Source: Gentiana macrophylla | Lineage: Eukaryota; Streptophyta; Magnoliopsida; Gentianales; Gentianaceae | NCBI GenBank assembly: GCA_026214975.1 | Contig: CM047815.1 | Coordinates: 81,674,800 to 81,738,799 of the forward strand | Length of the DNA: 64,000 bases | Direction of reading: 5' to 3' | Shown here: positions 22,896 through 34,224 of the stretch, in pieces | How the letters are laid out: every line of letters starts with the position of its first letter | Numbering within the stretch: position 1 is the stretch's first letter | Translations under genes and position numbers: made by a program | The notes under the pieces: generated by a model | Databases searched by the model: none | Told to the model about the DNA's origin: nothing | What the model saw: the letters and a program-made list of their open reading frames with translations, nothing else

Positions 22896-24362
22896 ATGGC
22901 TGAGTCGAGTAAAAGAATCTCTAAGAAACGAAAATCAAACATTCCTATATCAACTCCGGTAGTAGGCACGATAGTTTTATCATCTGAAGAAGAAGCCATA
23001 AGCTTTGATAAAGCAGCATCACAAGAGGCTAAGAATGCGTATAAAAAAATTTATAGTAAATGTGATGTTTTGATTGAAAAAGGATTAGATTTGGATGACT
23101 TAGGTGATGAAGTTAAAAATATCTTTACGAGACGTCAGTGGTTAGAACTAGCAGCCAGAAGAGAAGGGGAGATTAATACGACTTTAGTAGCTGAATTTTA
23201 TTCGGTTTTGTCTACTATGTCGCAAGATGAGCTTAATCAGTCACAAACTGTACCCCTAAGAGCTAGAAATGTTCCTTTTAACCCTGACATTATAAATGCA
23301 ATTCTAGGAGTTGAAGTTTTTCCTGATGATGAAGATTACAGGGTAGTTTGGAATTTAGATGATCCTGCAAGCTTTGAGCAGACTGCCCTGAGAGCTCAGA
23401 ACGCTTTTGACCCAACCGCTGTGTGGGTTGAAAATCGGTTTAACTACGGGAAGTGTATTAGAGGTTTAAGGGCAATTAAAAGATTTATTAGCCATAATCT
23501 CTATCCTTCTAGTAAACATACTACTTATGGAAAGGAAGATGTTTGTATCGCTTGGGCGATGGTCAATGATGTGAAGGTGGATGTTGGAAAGGTCATATTT
23601 AAAAGAGTTTTCGAGAGTATTGTCATCGCTGCACTGTGGAGTCATCTGATTTCCTTGTTTTATTTCAGATTTATGTCATAGGTCGGGAGTACAATTCTGC
23701 TAATGACAAGTTATCTCTCTGGCGGATGCAAATCTGATTGGACCAAGTTTGACTAGGCTTCCGGATGGTAGTATACGCTCTTTGATTAGAAGTCGTCAAA
23801 CTCAACCACCTCACCGATTTTCACATCTTCCTCTTTTCCATCTTTTTCTAGTCAGCCTCAACAAACTCCTTTCTCCAACACTATCACCTATGATATGTTT
23901 CAATCTTTAGTATCAGACGTTGCACGTGGTCAAGCCAACATGGCTTTGTATGCTGAAAGTAATAGGCAGTGGTGTGATGATATTCGTAGAGGTTTAAGGA
24001 GGAACGAGCAGTTGCTTCGTAATCCTACTTTTGATGATCCTGCCTATCCACCTTGTCAGTCAGATCCATATACCTTACCAGATTGGGTAACACCTATTCC
24101 ACCACCTTCGAGCTTTCATCCATCGTCATATCCTTTTGGGAGCCAATCTAGTGGAACAGGTGTATTTTCGACAGGTATTCAGAGACCACCGATGTCTAGT
24201 TGGGGAGGATTCACTGAGTTTGCGCATATCACTACTGGCATGAGTTCGATGGGTCTTGATAGTTCAGTCAGGACCACGACTACAGTTCAGCCACCAGCTT
24301 CTCAGTCATTTCCGAGTTCAAGCTTTCATGTCGATCCTGAGGAAGACTATGAAGAAGATTGA
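22896..24362 (+). pseudogene. Athila late ORF (env-position, putative plant transposon protein), copy 1
   Basis: First part 22896-23681: basic lysine/arginine N-terminus (SSKRISKKRKS), then the conserved block LVAEFYSVL ... VPFNPDIINAILG ... KRFISHNLYPSSKH, as in the plant transposon protein family found after pol in Athila-type elements. The frame fails at about 23680. Fragments (LIGPSLTRLPDGSIRSLI) continue in other frames and a second open part, 23895-24362, gives a Pro/Ser-rich acidic tail ending PEEDYEED. No signal peptide or membrane segment typical of envelope glycoproteins is seen, so env function is not supported. Confidence 0.7.
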
Positions 24363-24561
24363 ATTTCATAACTTTGTTTGATTAAACATTTTTACTGCAC
24401 ATTTTATTCGACATTTTCATTCAGATATTGGGTTGTTTTCGTTTTCGTTTATTTTCGTTTTATAAGAGTTTTATCGAAATATGGTTTGCATTCTAAATTG
24501 TTTTAATTTTTATAAACTATAAAAACACAAAAATAATTTTGTATCGTTACTAAATCGTTTT

Positions 24562-24563
<2 letters not shown>

Positions 24564-24630
<67 letters not shown>
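24564..24630. repeat. TA microsatellite between the two late ORFs
   Basis: About 67 bp of alternating TA, the same kind of tract that lies near the LTR promoters. Confidence 0.95.
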
Positions 24631-24633
<3 letters not shown>

Positions 24634-24772
24634 GTGTCGTTTTATCAGTTCGTATCACGTTAGATGAAGGTTTATAAAATATCTTCAAAGAGATATGCAA
24701 TGTTCCACACGTGAAGTAAAAAAACAAAGCACAATTTGACTTTCACCTCTGTACTCGGTGAAGTAAAGTTGA

Positions 24773-24789
24773 GACCGGACAGGTCCGGC
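24773..24789. promoter_or_regulatory. GC palindrome upstream of the second late ORF
   Basis: GACCGGACAGGTCCGGC, related to the LTR palindromes. A CTATTTAAAC TATA-like word follows at about 24870 and an ATG at 24975. Candidate internal promoter. Confidence 0.4.
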
Positions 24790-24974
24790 TCATTGTCGGC
24801 CCGAGCCGTGAATAAAAATGGGATGAGTCATTCTTGAGTTCGTCTGATGCACACACGTATGTTTTTTACTATCTATTTAAACAAGTAAAGCTATGAGCAA
24901 GATATACCATCTTCTTTCACTGTCTATCTACTTTCAACTCTATTTGTTTTTTTACTTTTCATCTAGTTTTAAAA

Positions 24975-25805
24975 ATGTCGAACCGATCATCTCCTTCTGT
25001 CAATTCATATGAGCCTTTAACACCCGGATGCTCCGAATCTCAAGCTTTACTACGAATATCATTTTACACCCTCGTTTTGCTAATTCTCCAATCCAGTTGG
25101 AGAAAGGTTTAAATTTCTATAAGATTTGATCGATGGGGTAAAACGATTATTCGAGGATTTGGCTGGAAGAAGTTCGTCAGTACGCCAAGAGGAAGGATAA
25201 ATGTCTCGATAGTTCGAGAATTTTATTCCACTCTAATGACGACGTCCATGATTGATATAACTCAAATTGTCTCGGTAAGAGGAGTGGATGTTCCCTTCTC
25301 TTCATCTATTATCAACCAACTTTTTGAAATTCCTCCTGTTACGATGCAACATTTCGAAATGAAGTGGGGATTAGATAATCCATATAATCATTTGAATAAA
25401 GTCCATGAGTCTTTCCAATGTCTGTTTCCACTTTTCGACACAAATCACGAAATGTCTACACGTGCTTTACTTCCACACCTAAAGGCGTTGAAGCATTTTA
25501 TTAATTCTAGAGTATATCCCACTTGGGATTTTGCAAGCCTTGCCGAAAATGAAATGCTTCTACTTTTTGCTTTGGCATTTGGTGAATTTGTCGATTGGGG
25601 TATTTTGATTCAAAGGACAGTGTTGGAATTTGCAATCACGAGAGGTAGTAGGGGGAAACCTATGCCTAATGCTTGGATGATTTCGCGTCTTTGTACTCAA
25701 ATGAATGGAGTTGGAGAGCTTGAGACGGATGAAATTTTTCCGTCTAGAAATAATAGAGTTGGTTTGTTACCGGTTGATACACCGGATTGTTCGTCTACGA
25801 TTTAG
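24975..25805 (+). pseudogene. Athila late ORF (env-position), copy 2, frameshifted
   Basis: ATG at 24975 (MSNRSSPSVNSYEPLTPG) leads into a frame that stops at 25110. After a shift the conserved core is read from about 25150 (GFGWKKFVSTPRGRINVSIVREFYSTL) through VRGVDVPFSSSIINQLF and ALKHFINSRVYP to a stop at 25803. The blocks REFYSTL, VPFSSSIIN and KHFINSRVYP match those of copy 1 in order (EFYSVL, VPFNPDIIN, KRFISHNLYP), so the two are diverged paralogues within one element. Confidence 0.65.
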
Positions 25806-27685
25806 ATGGTGTGTTTGTGGTTAATTTATGATGTTTAAGTTTTAATAAGTTAACTTTAGTTAAGTTTGAAGTTTTTTTAGTTCGGTTAAGTTTATGTTCT
25901 TTTAGTTTGTAATAATCTTTCTTGTTTAATATATATGTTTCAGTTTTTTTTAGTTTGTTTGTTATATAATTAGTATACGCTAAAAATGAACTCAGAATAA
26001 TAACGATATTAGATAATTTTAATTTTATTTTCCAACCTACTAATTTAATACTCATTGAACATCGGGACGATGCCACTTCGTAAGTGGGGAGTAGAGTTAT
26101 GTTAGAAAATTCATTAAAATTTTCGAAAATAATTATAAATTATAAAATTATCAAAAAAAATTATGACTTATTTTTAATTTTTAGATAAATTAAGTAGTTA
26201 ATATATAAATATGAATAAAAAATGATATAATTTGGAAGAATAAGTTTTTAATTAAGTAAAGTATATTAGATATATTATAATTATATTTTATGTCTAATTT
26301 AGATTTTAATAAGATTTTAAGTTTATATAATTAAGTAATTAATATTAGATATTGTTTTCATGAAATTATATAAGTATGTTGATAATTATAAGTAAAATTG
26401 TTAGAATCATTTTTTTCAAAAATGAATTATGAGTTTGGAATTGGACTAGGGATGTCGATTTTTGGCACCACAAAAATATAACTATAAATGCCAATAAATT
26501 TACCTAAATAAATTTCCAATTTTTGTTCCTACGTCACCTTGATTAGAGTGATCAAGACCTCACTCGAAATTGCTATTGTGATTAACTAGAAATAACCAAC
26601 CTTTAGCTAATTTTGGTCTACATTTCCTTGAAATTCCGCAAGTTTGTACGTACTTATGAAAAGAGATGAAAACATAAAAGCTAAGTTTTGGTATATGCTG
26701 AGACTGGAAAAATTAGATAAGTATAAATATATTCGATCTTACCTCATGACACTTGCAAGATAGTCGATTTTGGTAATAAGTTCGGATATATTAATATTCT
26801 ATATTAAGAACGAAGCACCATATTTACAATTAATCAATCAAATACCGTATCTTCCTTATCTGTGATCGACAAATTAAAAATAATAAAAGAACATATCGGT
26901 TGTAGCTACCGATGATTTGAGTGAGTAGGGTATTATCTCGAAATGTCCTATATCACTATGAGGTAATAAAGCTCCCGATTGCCTGATGATAGTAGTCCAG
27001 CTAGGGTATTATCTCGAAATGTCCTATTGCTGGGAATGAAGGCACAAAATGAAAAAGGAAAAGTCGAATCATAAGATCTCAAGAATGATTGCAAGTTTAA
27101 GGAAACCGGACTTGTAATTTTCGATCGAAAGAATAGTACTCCGATCAATCTTGATGAAGCAATGCTTGTAAGTTTGATTTTCTACACGCTTTTAGTTCTT
27201 AATATGTTGTTTGAAAAAAAAAATATGAAAAAAAAAGAGAGAAAATCTGAAAAAAAAAAAGAGATGTTATTAATCGAGATTGTTTTTTGATCAAGAATAT
27301 GAAGATGTAGGTATGTACGACTTGCCTCTTTCTCTTTTTGATTTCGTTTTTCCGATTAACCAACATCTTGAGCCTAAACTTTATAAGCCATTTTTGTCGA
27401 CTACCTGACCAAGTTTCCGATTCCAGGATTTCATAATGGTTGAGATTAAAAATCATTCTAATATTTTATTTATACTTATTAAGTATTACATGTACAATTT
27501 CATCTAAATAATGTTTGATGTTTAAGTTATTTAAGTTATATACACTTTCTGTCTTCTCACGATTTTAAATTAGAATAAGTAATATATTTATAATATTGAC
27601 AATATAAATTACATTAAAAATTATAATATGATCAATTATATTATCTTTTATTACCGATTATTTTTGCTCGAGGACGATCAAAAGC
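25806..27685. other. Untranslated 3' region of the Athila element
   Basis: AT-rich, no gene. TAAGTGGGGAGTAG at 26081-26094 is identical to the polypurine tract just before the 3' LTR. A 26-bp direct repeat starting TAGGGTATTATCTCG occurs at 26926 and 27002. Confidence 0.6.
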
Positions 27686-27700
27686 TAAGTGGGGAGTAGT
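27686..27700 (+). promoter_or_regulatory. Polypurine tract of the Athila element
   Basis: TAAGTGGGGAGTAGT directly abuts the 3' LTR start at 27701. It would prime plus-strand DNA synthesis. Confidence 0.75.
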
Positions 27701-28444
27701 TGATATACTACTTTTATATGATTAAATATACGTTATATTATTATGTTTTATCAACGAATTCTATATAAAACATATGAAATTATGATATAAATAGTATGAA
27801 ATGTTAATCTTTATAATTTAGAGTAGTTAGTAATAAAACTTAGTAATAATAATAATAAAAAGTTATCATTTTGTACCGATTCTAGTAAATCGGAGTGTCG
27901 TGTCAGATTTACGTGGGTATTTGTGGTATTTTATTGCAGATTTATAAGCCAAAACCCCGAGAATCGACATGTTGAAGTATAATCATATCTCTGGAAGGAT
28001 TTAGAGAGTGTCACGAGCTTAAATGGTCAATCGAATTGCTTAAGTGGTCAAGTGGTCAATCGAAGTGGTCAAGTGGCTAATCGATTTGATTTAGTGGTAA
28101 TCGAGAAATATCTTCGACAAACGAATGGCTCATCAAAACGACATCATCTGAAGAAGAGTCCTTCACGAAAGTTGTAGATTTTCCCGAGAAATTTCCGATG
28201 CCTCTTGAATCATGATTTTTGGAGATCCAGAACTCGAGATATGAATTTTATAAGTTATATATAATTATAATTATAATTATAATTATAATTATATATAACG
28301 CTGCACATGCTGAGTAATAAGGGGGGATGGAAGTAATCATTAGGCCGGACCAGTCCGGCCTCATCAAGGACCGGTCCGGCCTCCATCTCCATTTCTATAT
28401 AAGGAGCTCAGATGCAGAGCGTGAAGAGGGTACCAATATATATA

Positions 28445-28512
<68 letters not shown>

Positions 28513-29467
28513 TCCTTTTTTTTTCTTTTTAATTAGTAGTTTGTAAATAGGCCTTATGTCAAAAATAATAATCTCGTAGTACTGTTGTAATGCTCGGGAA
28601 ATTATCGGAAGTTCGGTGTTGTTGAAGTCGTTGTAATGTCCGGAAGAATACAACTCTGATTCAGCATTTGTAATCGGGTAAAATTTCTAAAGTATTTATG
28701 TTTGTTATGTTTTTAATCATTATAATGTTTTTTAGCTAAGTCTAAATAACTAGCCAAAGTTATGTAATCGTTTTATTTTGATCTTTTCGGTAAAGGAATG
28801 TTGTCTAAGTAAAATTTACTAAAATTGAGTTAATTGAATCTTTTTCTATTTTGTAACGTATTGATAATATTCGGATTGACGTAATTAACCAAGATGAATC
28901 GCACCATATAACCTAACGATGAACTGATCAGAGAAGTTAGGATATGAGATAAAAGATAGAAAAACCGGAGGGTAAAATTGGTCGTGCTAAAGCGTGACAA
29001 CGGAATCCTATTTCCTACCCGGGGGCAGATTTGTCTTGGGAAAGATTAATCTTATTAAAATTGTGCTCGAGATAATAATAATGTTAAAATCAACAGTTTA
29101 ATTGAAACTAACACCGGAAAGTTAAATCGATCCGCCTGACAACCGGAGCCTTTTGAATAACATCGGCCGTCTGACAAACGGAATAACCTCTTTTATCCGG
29201 GGTAGATTTGTACTCGCACTGCTCGCACTAACTAAGATTAGCATGGGGCGATTGTGGAGATTGAACCGATGACAATGACATATGACAATTTCATACGCCG
29301 TATAAGGAGGAATTGTTAACCTCGTGAGTGCACCGCTTCATTTACTCAATTGGACCTAATATAAAAGGAAAAGATCGAGCACATTCCGTTTATCAAAAAA
29401 AGATCGTATAAATCAATTATATAAACTTTGGCTAGTTTTATTTGTCTATTATTATAAACTATATATT

Positions 29468-29542
<75 letters not shown>

Positions 29543-29820
29543 CTATGTACATTTATATATATTTATATATCTATATATATTATATTAGAATAACTTTTAA
29601 ATTACGCATTTATTTTATGTTCAGTGGAATAGTAGTAATCTGTGTGATAAAATTGCGGTTTAGATCGAGTTAATAACATCTCTTTGGTGTTTAACCACAC
29701 TTAGAAGAATTACCATGTTTCCCTGAGGATTCGACACTCTGACTCACCATACTAGCACTACAGTTTGACCCGATACACTGTCGGTTAAGGACTGGTATAG
29801 CACTAGAAAAGGCCACGTCA
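27701..29820 (+). repeat. 3' LTR of the Athila-type element
   Basis: Near-copy of 13201-15297, starting TGATATACTA and ending CCACGTCA. Differences are mostly single bases, TA-tract length and a small rewritten patch near 29212. Promoter palindromes lie at 28343-28381 and the TATA box at 28396. Confidence 0.92.
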
Positions 29821-29971
29821 CATTCCCAACCTTATAAAGTGGGGTGGATCAAAAAAGGCATGGAGAACAAAGTTACCGAGACCTGTGTAGTTCCGTTCTC
29901 TACTGGGGCCTCTTATGCAGATGAAGCTAAATGTGATGCGGTTGATATGGACGCATGCCATCTGTTGTTGG
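29821..29971 (+). pseudogene. Protease, second part, of the outer Ty3-type element
   Basis: Continues the protease broken at 13200: HSQPYKVGWIKKGMENKVTE ... VDMDACHLLL, a conserved end block of plant Ty3 proteases. The match stops at 29971 at the next insertion. LGRPWQYDRE resumes at 31687. Confidence 0.85.
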
Positions 29972-31686
29972 TGTTGGATGTAATATCACCTGATGGATCT
30001 AGATCCGCCCGATTACGCAGCGGAATAACAAGAGGATCACGATCATATAAAATTAAACTACATAATTTAAGATCTACCTACAAGAAGGTGGGATATGCTT
30101 ACCAATCAAAAGCGAGATCCAAAATATTGATGAAGTCGAGATCCAATTTGAGATGCCACGATCTTCCGATGTGTGTCTCCAAGCAACAACCGGTGGATGT
30201 TGATCCTTGATGCTTGACCTCCTTGATATGCTACCCGGAAAATCCCTAAAATTTTCCCAACTCTAAACCCTATCTATTGGCCTAAAATTCTAAGCCAATA
30301 CTATGTGTATGATGCGTGTATTGTGTTCTTCGAAAAGGCTTAGGAGAACTCTCTTTATATAGGAGAGAAAACCTTGTTCTCCAAGGATTTAATAATTAAT
30401 ACAAAATCAATTATAATAATCCTTTTCCATAAAAGATACTCCTAGAATAATCTAGAATATTTAAAGATCAATTTAATATATTTTCCTTAATTAATTATTT
30501 CACAAATAAACAATTAATCACATGTCTTATAATTATCAAAAAAAACTAATTCCTTAATAATTACCAAGACAAAAACACGCCAACCCTAGTCAAAAAAGGC
30601 TTGCACACGACTTTTACACTATTGGGCCGAGTCCACGAAAAATGTCTTTTCCATGTATTTTATTATTTAGTCCAATAAATAATAAATCGCACATCAATTA
30701 AATAGTCCAACTACTTAATTATTATTTGAGGCCCAACGTCAAGAAACATATGCATGTTAGGAGCCACATCGGGGACCATGGACCTATAACCAGTAAATTC
30801 TGATAAATTAAATAAAATTATTCATCGAACAGAACAATTCTTATTCCATCTATTAATTCCGGGATTACGCCACCATAAACCCGAAACTAAACTCTATCAA
30901 TTATAGATAATAAATCCTCCATAGACTGTTCGTTTTGATTAGGGATATTTCCGTAAACCCTTCTCAAAACATCTTATCATTATTTACCATTAACCCTTTA
31001 GTGATCAATTAGTTCATAACTAATATAATATGAACTGGGCCCATCGATCAGTTTCTAGGATTAACAAATAAGGGAACTGTCTGTCTACATCCCGCAAGAA
31101 GGAATGGATTCCATATCTGTGAAGTCACAGACTACTCACTCATTCCAGAATAGAGCCAGTGTTCAGATCACATGTATCCAAGTGATCCTTAACTAACACA
31201 TCAAACCCTACTTTGAACCAAGCAGTAGACTGTGATCATATTAGGATTGAGATTAATCCATATATGATCATCTTGTGATTCGATAAGATTTCTCGATCAC
31301 GGAATTATATCGAGAATTCAAATCAAATCGGTCTAGTCCTATATGATAGACATCATATATAAATGCCCCACTAGGTGCCCTATACCGACGGTCCGGATAA
31401 GTCGGTCACACCGTTAAGTGTTCTGGGCGCATTATTGGTATATTAATCATGAGACCCACACTCTGATTAAATTCACCACGGACTAACTAGTTTTAAGCAT
31501 ATCATCACTAACTCAATCCTCGTGTGTATGCCATACACTGAGTTATGTGATTACATACCGATATACTTAGGGTTTTTAGCAATGTATAATATAAGCCTAA
31601 ATGCAAATAATAAAATGAATATATAATTCTCTCATTTATTTAAATAAAACAATTACAAAATTGTCTTTCGGGCACTACACCTAACA
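29972..31686 (-). mobile_element. Solo LTR (Copia-like) in the protease of the outer element
   Basis: 1,715-bp insertion with ends TGTTGGATGT...ACACCTAACA (imperfect inverted ends, TG...CA) flanked by GTTGG at 29967-29971 and 31687-31691. No coding capacity, primer site or second LTR. A TATA box (CTATATAAAG on the minus strand near 30355) suggests minus orientation. Removing it restores protease codons HLLLGRPW. Confidence 0.85.
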
Positions 31687-32560
31687 GTTGGGACGACCAT
31701 GGCAATATGATAGAGAGGTCAGTCATCATGGGAAGAATAACACTTATTCATTTCAATGGCATGGAAAAAGTTGGTGCTTATGCCGTCATGTGTGAAGGGA
31801 AAAGAATTTGAAAACTCCAAAACTTTAACTATTAGTGGGAAAGAATGCAACACAGCTCTCAGCAACAACAATCATTCATTAGCACTAGTGGTCAAAGAGG
31901 TGATACAGCATGTACAAAAGGAGACTATACCAAGTGCTGCTCAAGAACTTATTGAGGAATTTTCTGACTTGTCCCCTATTGAGCTTCCAGCAGGTTTACC
32001 TCTTCTCAGGCAAGTGCAGCATAATATCGAGTTCGTACCTGGGGCATCACTACCCAATTTACCACATTATAGGCTGAGCCCAACTGAAAATGGCATATTG
32101 CAAGGGATTGTTGATGATTTGATTCGAAAAGAACTTGTTCGACCCGGTATGAACCCTTGCGCAGTGCCAGCTATCTTAATTCCAAAGAAAGATGGGCAGT
32201 GGCGCATGTGTATGGACAGTAGGGCCATAAACAAGATAACGATCAAGTACCGCTTTCCTATTCCTCGGGTGGAGGAAATGATGGATAATGTGCATGGGGC
32301 TACAGTTTTCACGAAAATAGACTTGACTAGCAGATATCATCTGGATCCGAATCAAGCCGGGAGACGAATGGAAAACCAGTTTCAAGACGAAGGAGGGCCT
32401 CTATGAGTGGCTGGTCATGCCGTTTGGCATGTGCAATGCCCCCAGCACTTTCATGAGATTGATGAACGAGGTATTAAAGCCTTTTATTAACAAGTTCGTA
32501 GCAGTCTATTTTGACGACATTCTGATTTATAGTGCTACTGTGCTGTTAGGGCTGTGCTAG
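31687..32560 (+). pseudogene. Reverse transcriptase of the outer Ty3-type element
   Basis: LGRPWQYDRE at 31690, then linker. The RT core starts at about 31930 (HYRLSPTENGILQ, NPCAVPAILIPKKDGQWRMC, AINKITIKYRFPIPR). The frame breaks near 32400 and continues as [20 protein letters not shown] with catalytic YFDD at 32507-32518, then a further break. Confidence 0.88.
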
Positions 32561-33166
32561 AATTTTTACGCAAACATAAGCTGTACTTGAATTTGATGAA
32601 ATGTGTTTTCTTTGTATCACAACTGTTATTTCTGGGATTTGTTATTGGAAAGGATGGAATTCACACCGACCCACAGAAAATACGCACAATCAAGGAATGG
32701 CCAACACCAACCACAGTCACGGCTCTTTGAAGCTTCCTAGGTTTGGCTTCAATTTATCGCAAGTTTATTAAGAATTTTAGTGTCATTGTGGCACCTCTGA
32801 CCAGTTGTTTGAAAAAGAATGGGTTCACTTGGGGAAATGATCAGGATTTGAGTTTTGACGATATTAAGAACAAGCTAACCACAACACCTGTTTTGGCTCT
32901 ACCCGACTTCACTAAGTTGCTCCAAGTTGAAACTGATGCATGTATGTTCGATATTGGTGCTATATTAATTTAAGAGGGGAAGCCTGCGGCTTTCTTTAGT
33001 GAAAAATTGTCTGCTGCCCGTTCAAAGTGGACGACTTATGAGCTGGAATTTTATGCAATTATCCGTGCTCTCCAACAATGGGAACACTATTTAATCCATC
33101 GAGAATTCATCCTACATTCAGATCACAGAACCCTTCCGTTCATACAATCACAAAAGCACATCAATC
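32561..33166 (+). pseudogene. RNase H, first part, of the outer Ty3-type element
   Basis: RT thumb and RNase H blocks: FLGFVIGKDGIHTDPQKI, a stop at about 32728, FLGLASIYRKFIKNFS, TDACMFDIGAILI, a stop at 32971, then EKLSAARSKWTTYELEFYAI and HSDHRTLPFIQSQKHIN. It is cut at 33166 by the SINE. Confidence 0.85.
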
Positions 33167-33390
33167 AATTATCCCCTGGATATGGCCTAGTGGTGAAGGC
33201 ATGGGTGTTTAAAAACAGCCTGAACAGGAGCGGGAGGTCTAAGGTTCGAACCCCACAAGGGGCGAATCGCTCTTTGTCTCCTGTCAATGGGCAGCCTGTG
33301 TTCTAAGCTACTAGGTACCCAGATTTACATCTCCATGCACCTGTGGGATCGGGAGTATGGGGACCCTCGGGGGTAGGGTTTACCCTTTTT
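33167..33390 (+). mobile_element. tRNA-derived SINE (Au-like)
   Basis: 224-bp insertion flanked by a perfect 17-bp duplication ACAAAAGCACATCAATC (33150-33166 and 33391-33407). It contains an RNA polymerase III A box (TGGCCTAGTGGTGAAGG, about 33183-33199) and B box (GGTTCGAACCC, about 33243-33253), and ends GGGTTTACCCTTTTT with a T tail. Layout and tail resemble the plant Au SINE family; the family name is from memory. Confidence 0.9.
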
Positions 33391-33407
33391 ACAAAAGCAC
33401 ATCAATC

Positions 33408-34224
33408 GCATGCAGGCACGTTGGTTTCTATATCTACAAAAGTTTACTTTTAGCATTCAGCACCGACCGGGAGTTACCAATCAAGTGGATGACGCTTTGA
33501 GTAGGAGAGACAGCCTTTTAGTGGTTCTTCATGAAGAATTGACCAGTTTTGATGTCCTTCCCGATGAATATCCCAATTATCCGGATTTTGGAGAATTATG
33601 GCAGCAGTGTCAAACAAACAGTCAAGGTGAGGATTTTACTGTTTTTGAAGGTTTTTTGTTCAAAGGTAACAAGCTGTGTATACCTCGAACATCTTTGCGG
33701 GAATATTTAATTAAAGAGCTTCATGAAGGTGGTTTGGCAGCCCATGTTGGAAGAGATAAAACCTTAGCTTTGCTCGAAGAATGATTTTTTTGGCCCCAGC
33801 TAAAGAAGGACACATCACGCTTTGTTGAACGCTGTGGTATTTGCCAGTCCGCAAAGGGTACAAAGACAAATGCAGGTCTGTATATGCCACTATCCATACC
33901 GCAAAATATTTGGGAGGATCTCTCAATGGATTTTGTGTTTGGTTTGCCAAAGACACCACGAGGTTTTGATTCCGTATTGTCATTGTTGATCGTTTAAGTA
34001 AGATGTCACACTTTGTGCCTTGCAAGAAGGTAGGAGATGCTAGTTACATTGCCCAGTTGTTCTTCAAAGAAGTAGTCAAACTACATGGTCTTCCCAAGAC
34101 AATCACCTCTGATAGAGACGTCAAATTTATGTCCCATTTTCGGAAGGAACTGTGGAAGCGTTTCCGGACTAAACTTCAGTTCAGTTCAGCCTATCACCCT
34201 CAAACTGACGGGCAAACCGAAGTG
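33408..34224 (+). pseudogene. RNase H end and integrase of the outer Ty3-type element
   Basis: RNase H end SIQHRPGVTNQVDDALSR (about 33447-33510). Integrase zinc domain HEGGLAAHVGRDKTL...CGICQSAKG (33720-33860) with a stop at 33782. Core block [29 protein letters not shown] and [10 protein letters not shown] (about 34190-34220), then abrupt loss at 34224. The downstream integrase and 3' LTR are absent. Confidence 0.88.

Larger units (their letters stand above)
13201..29820 (+). mobile_element. Athila-type Ty3 LTR retrotransposon, 16.6 kb, inserted in the protease of the outer element
   Basis: Two LTRs of about 2.1 kb (13201-15297 and 27701-29820) differ at scattered sites only. They flank a tRNA-Asp-type primer site, gag, protease, reverse transcriptase, RNase H and integrase, then three extra open frames and a polypurine tract. 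Flanking CATTC at 13196-13200 and 29821-29825 is the 5-bp target duplication. The integrase frame is intact; gag, protease, RT, RNase H and the downstream frames carry stops or frameshifts, so it is not autonomous now. Length, LTR size, primer site and extra 3' frames all fit the Athila clade. Confidence 0.92.
11571..34224 (+). mobile_element. Decayed Ty3-type (chromovirus-like, CRM/Reina-like) LTR retrotransposon, split by three insertions
   Basis: Pieces in order: 5' LTR 11571-11858, primer site 11863-11874, gag 11915-12932, protease 12872-13200 and 29821-29971, reverse transcriptase 31692-32560, RNase H 32570-33166 and 33408-33500, integrase 33700-34224. Gaps are filled by an Athila-type element (13201-29820), a solo LTR (29972-31686) and a SINE (33167-33390), each with matching target duplications, so the original reading order is recovered exactly. 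The 3' part of integrase and the 3' LTR are missing after 34224. Several stops and frameshifts make it inactive. Without the integrase C-terminus a chromodomain cannot be checked, so the clade is provisional. Confidence 0.85.

Noticed and set aside
22896..25805. Envelope glycoprotein of an endogenous retrovirus
   Set aside because: Position fits, but no signal peptide, membrane anchor or cleavage site is visible; the sequence fits the plant transposon protein family of Athila elements.
33184..33253. Possible tRNA gene
   Set aside because: A and B boxes are present but no cloverleaf was found, and the segment is flanked by a 17-bp target duplication, so it is a SINE.
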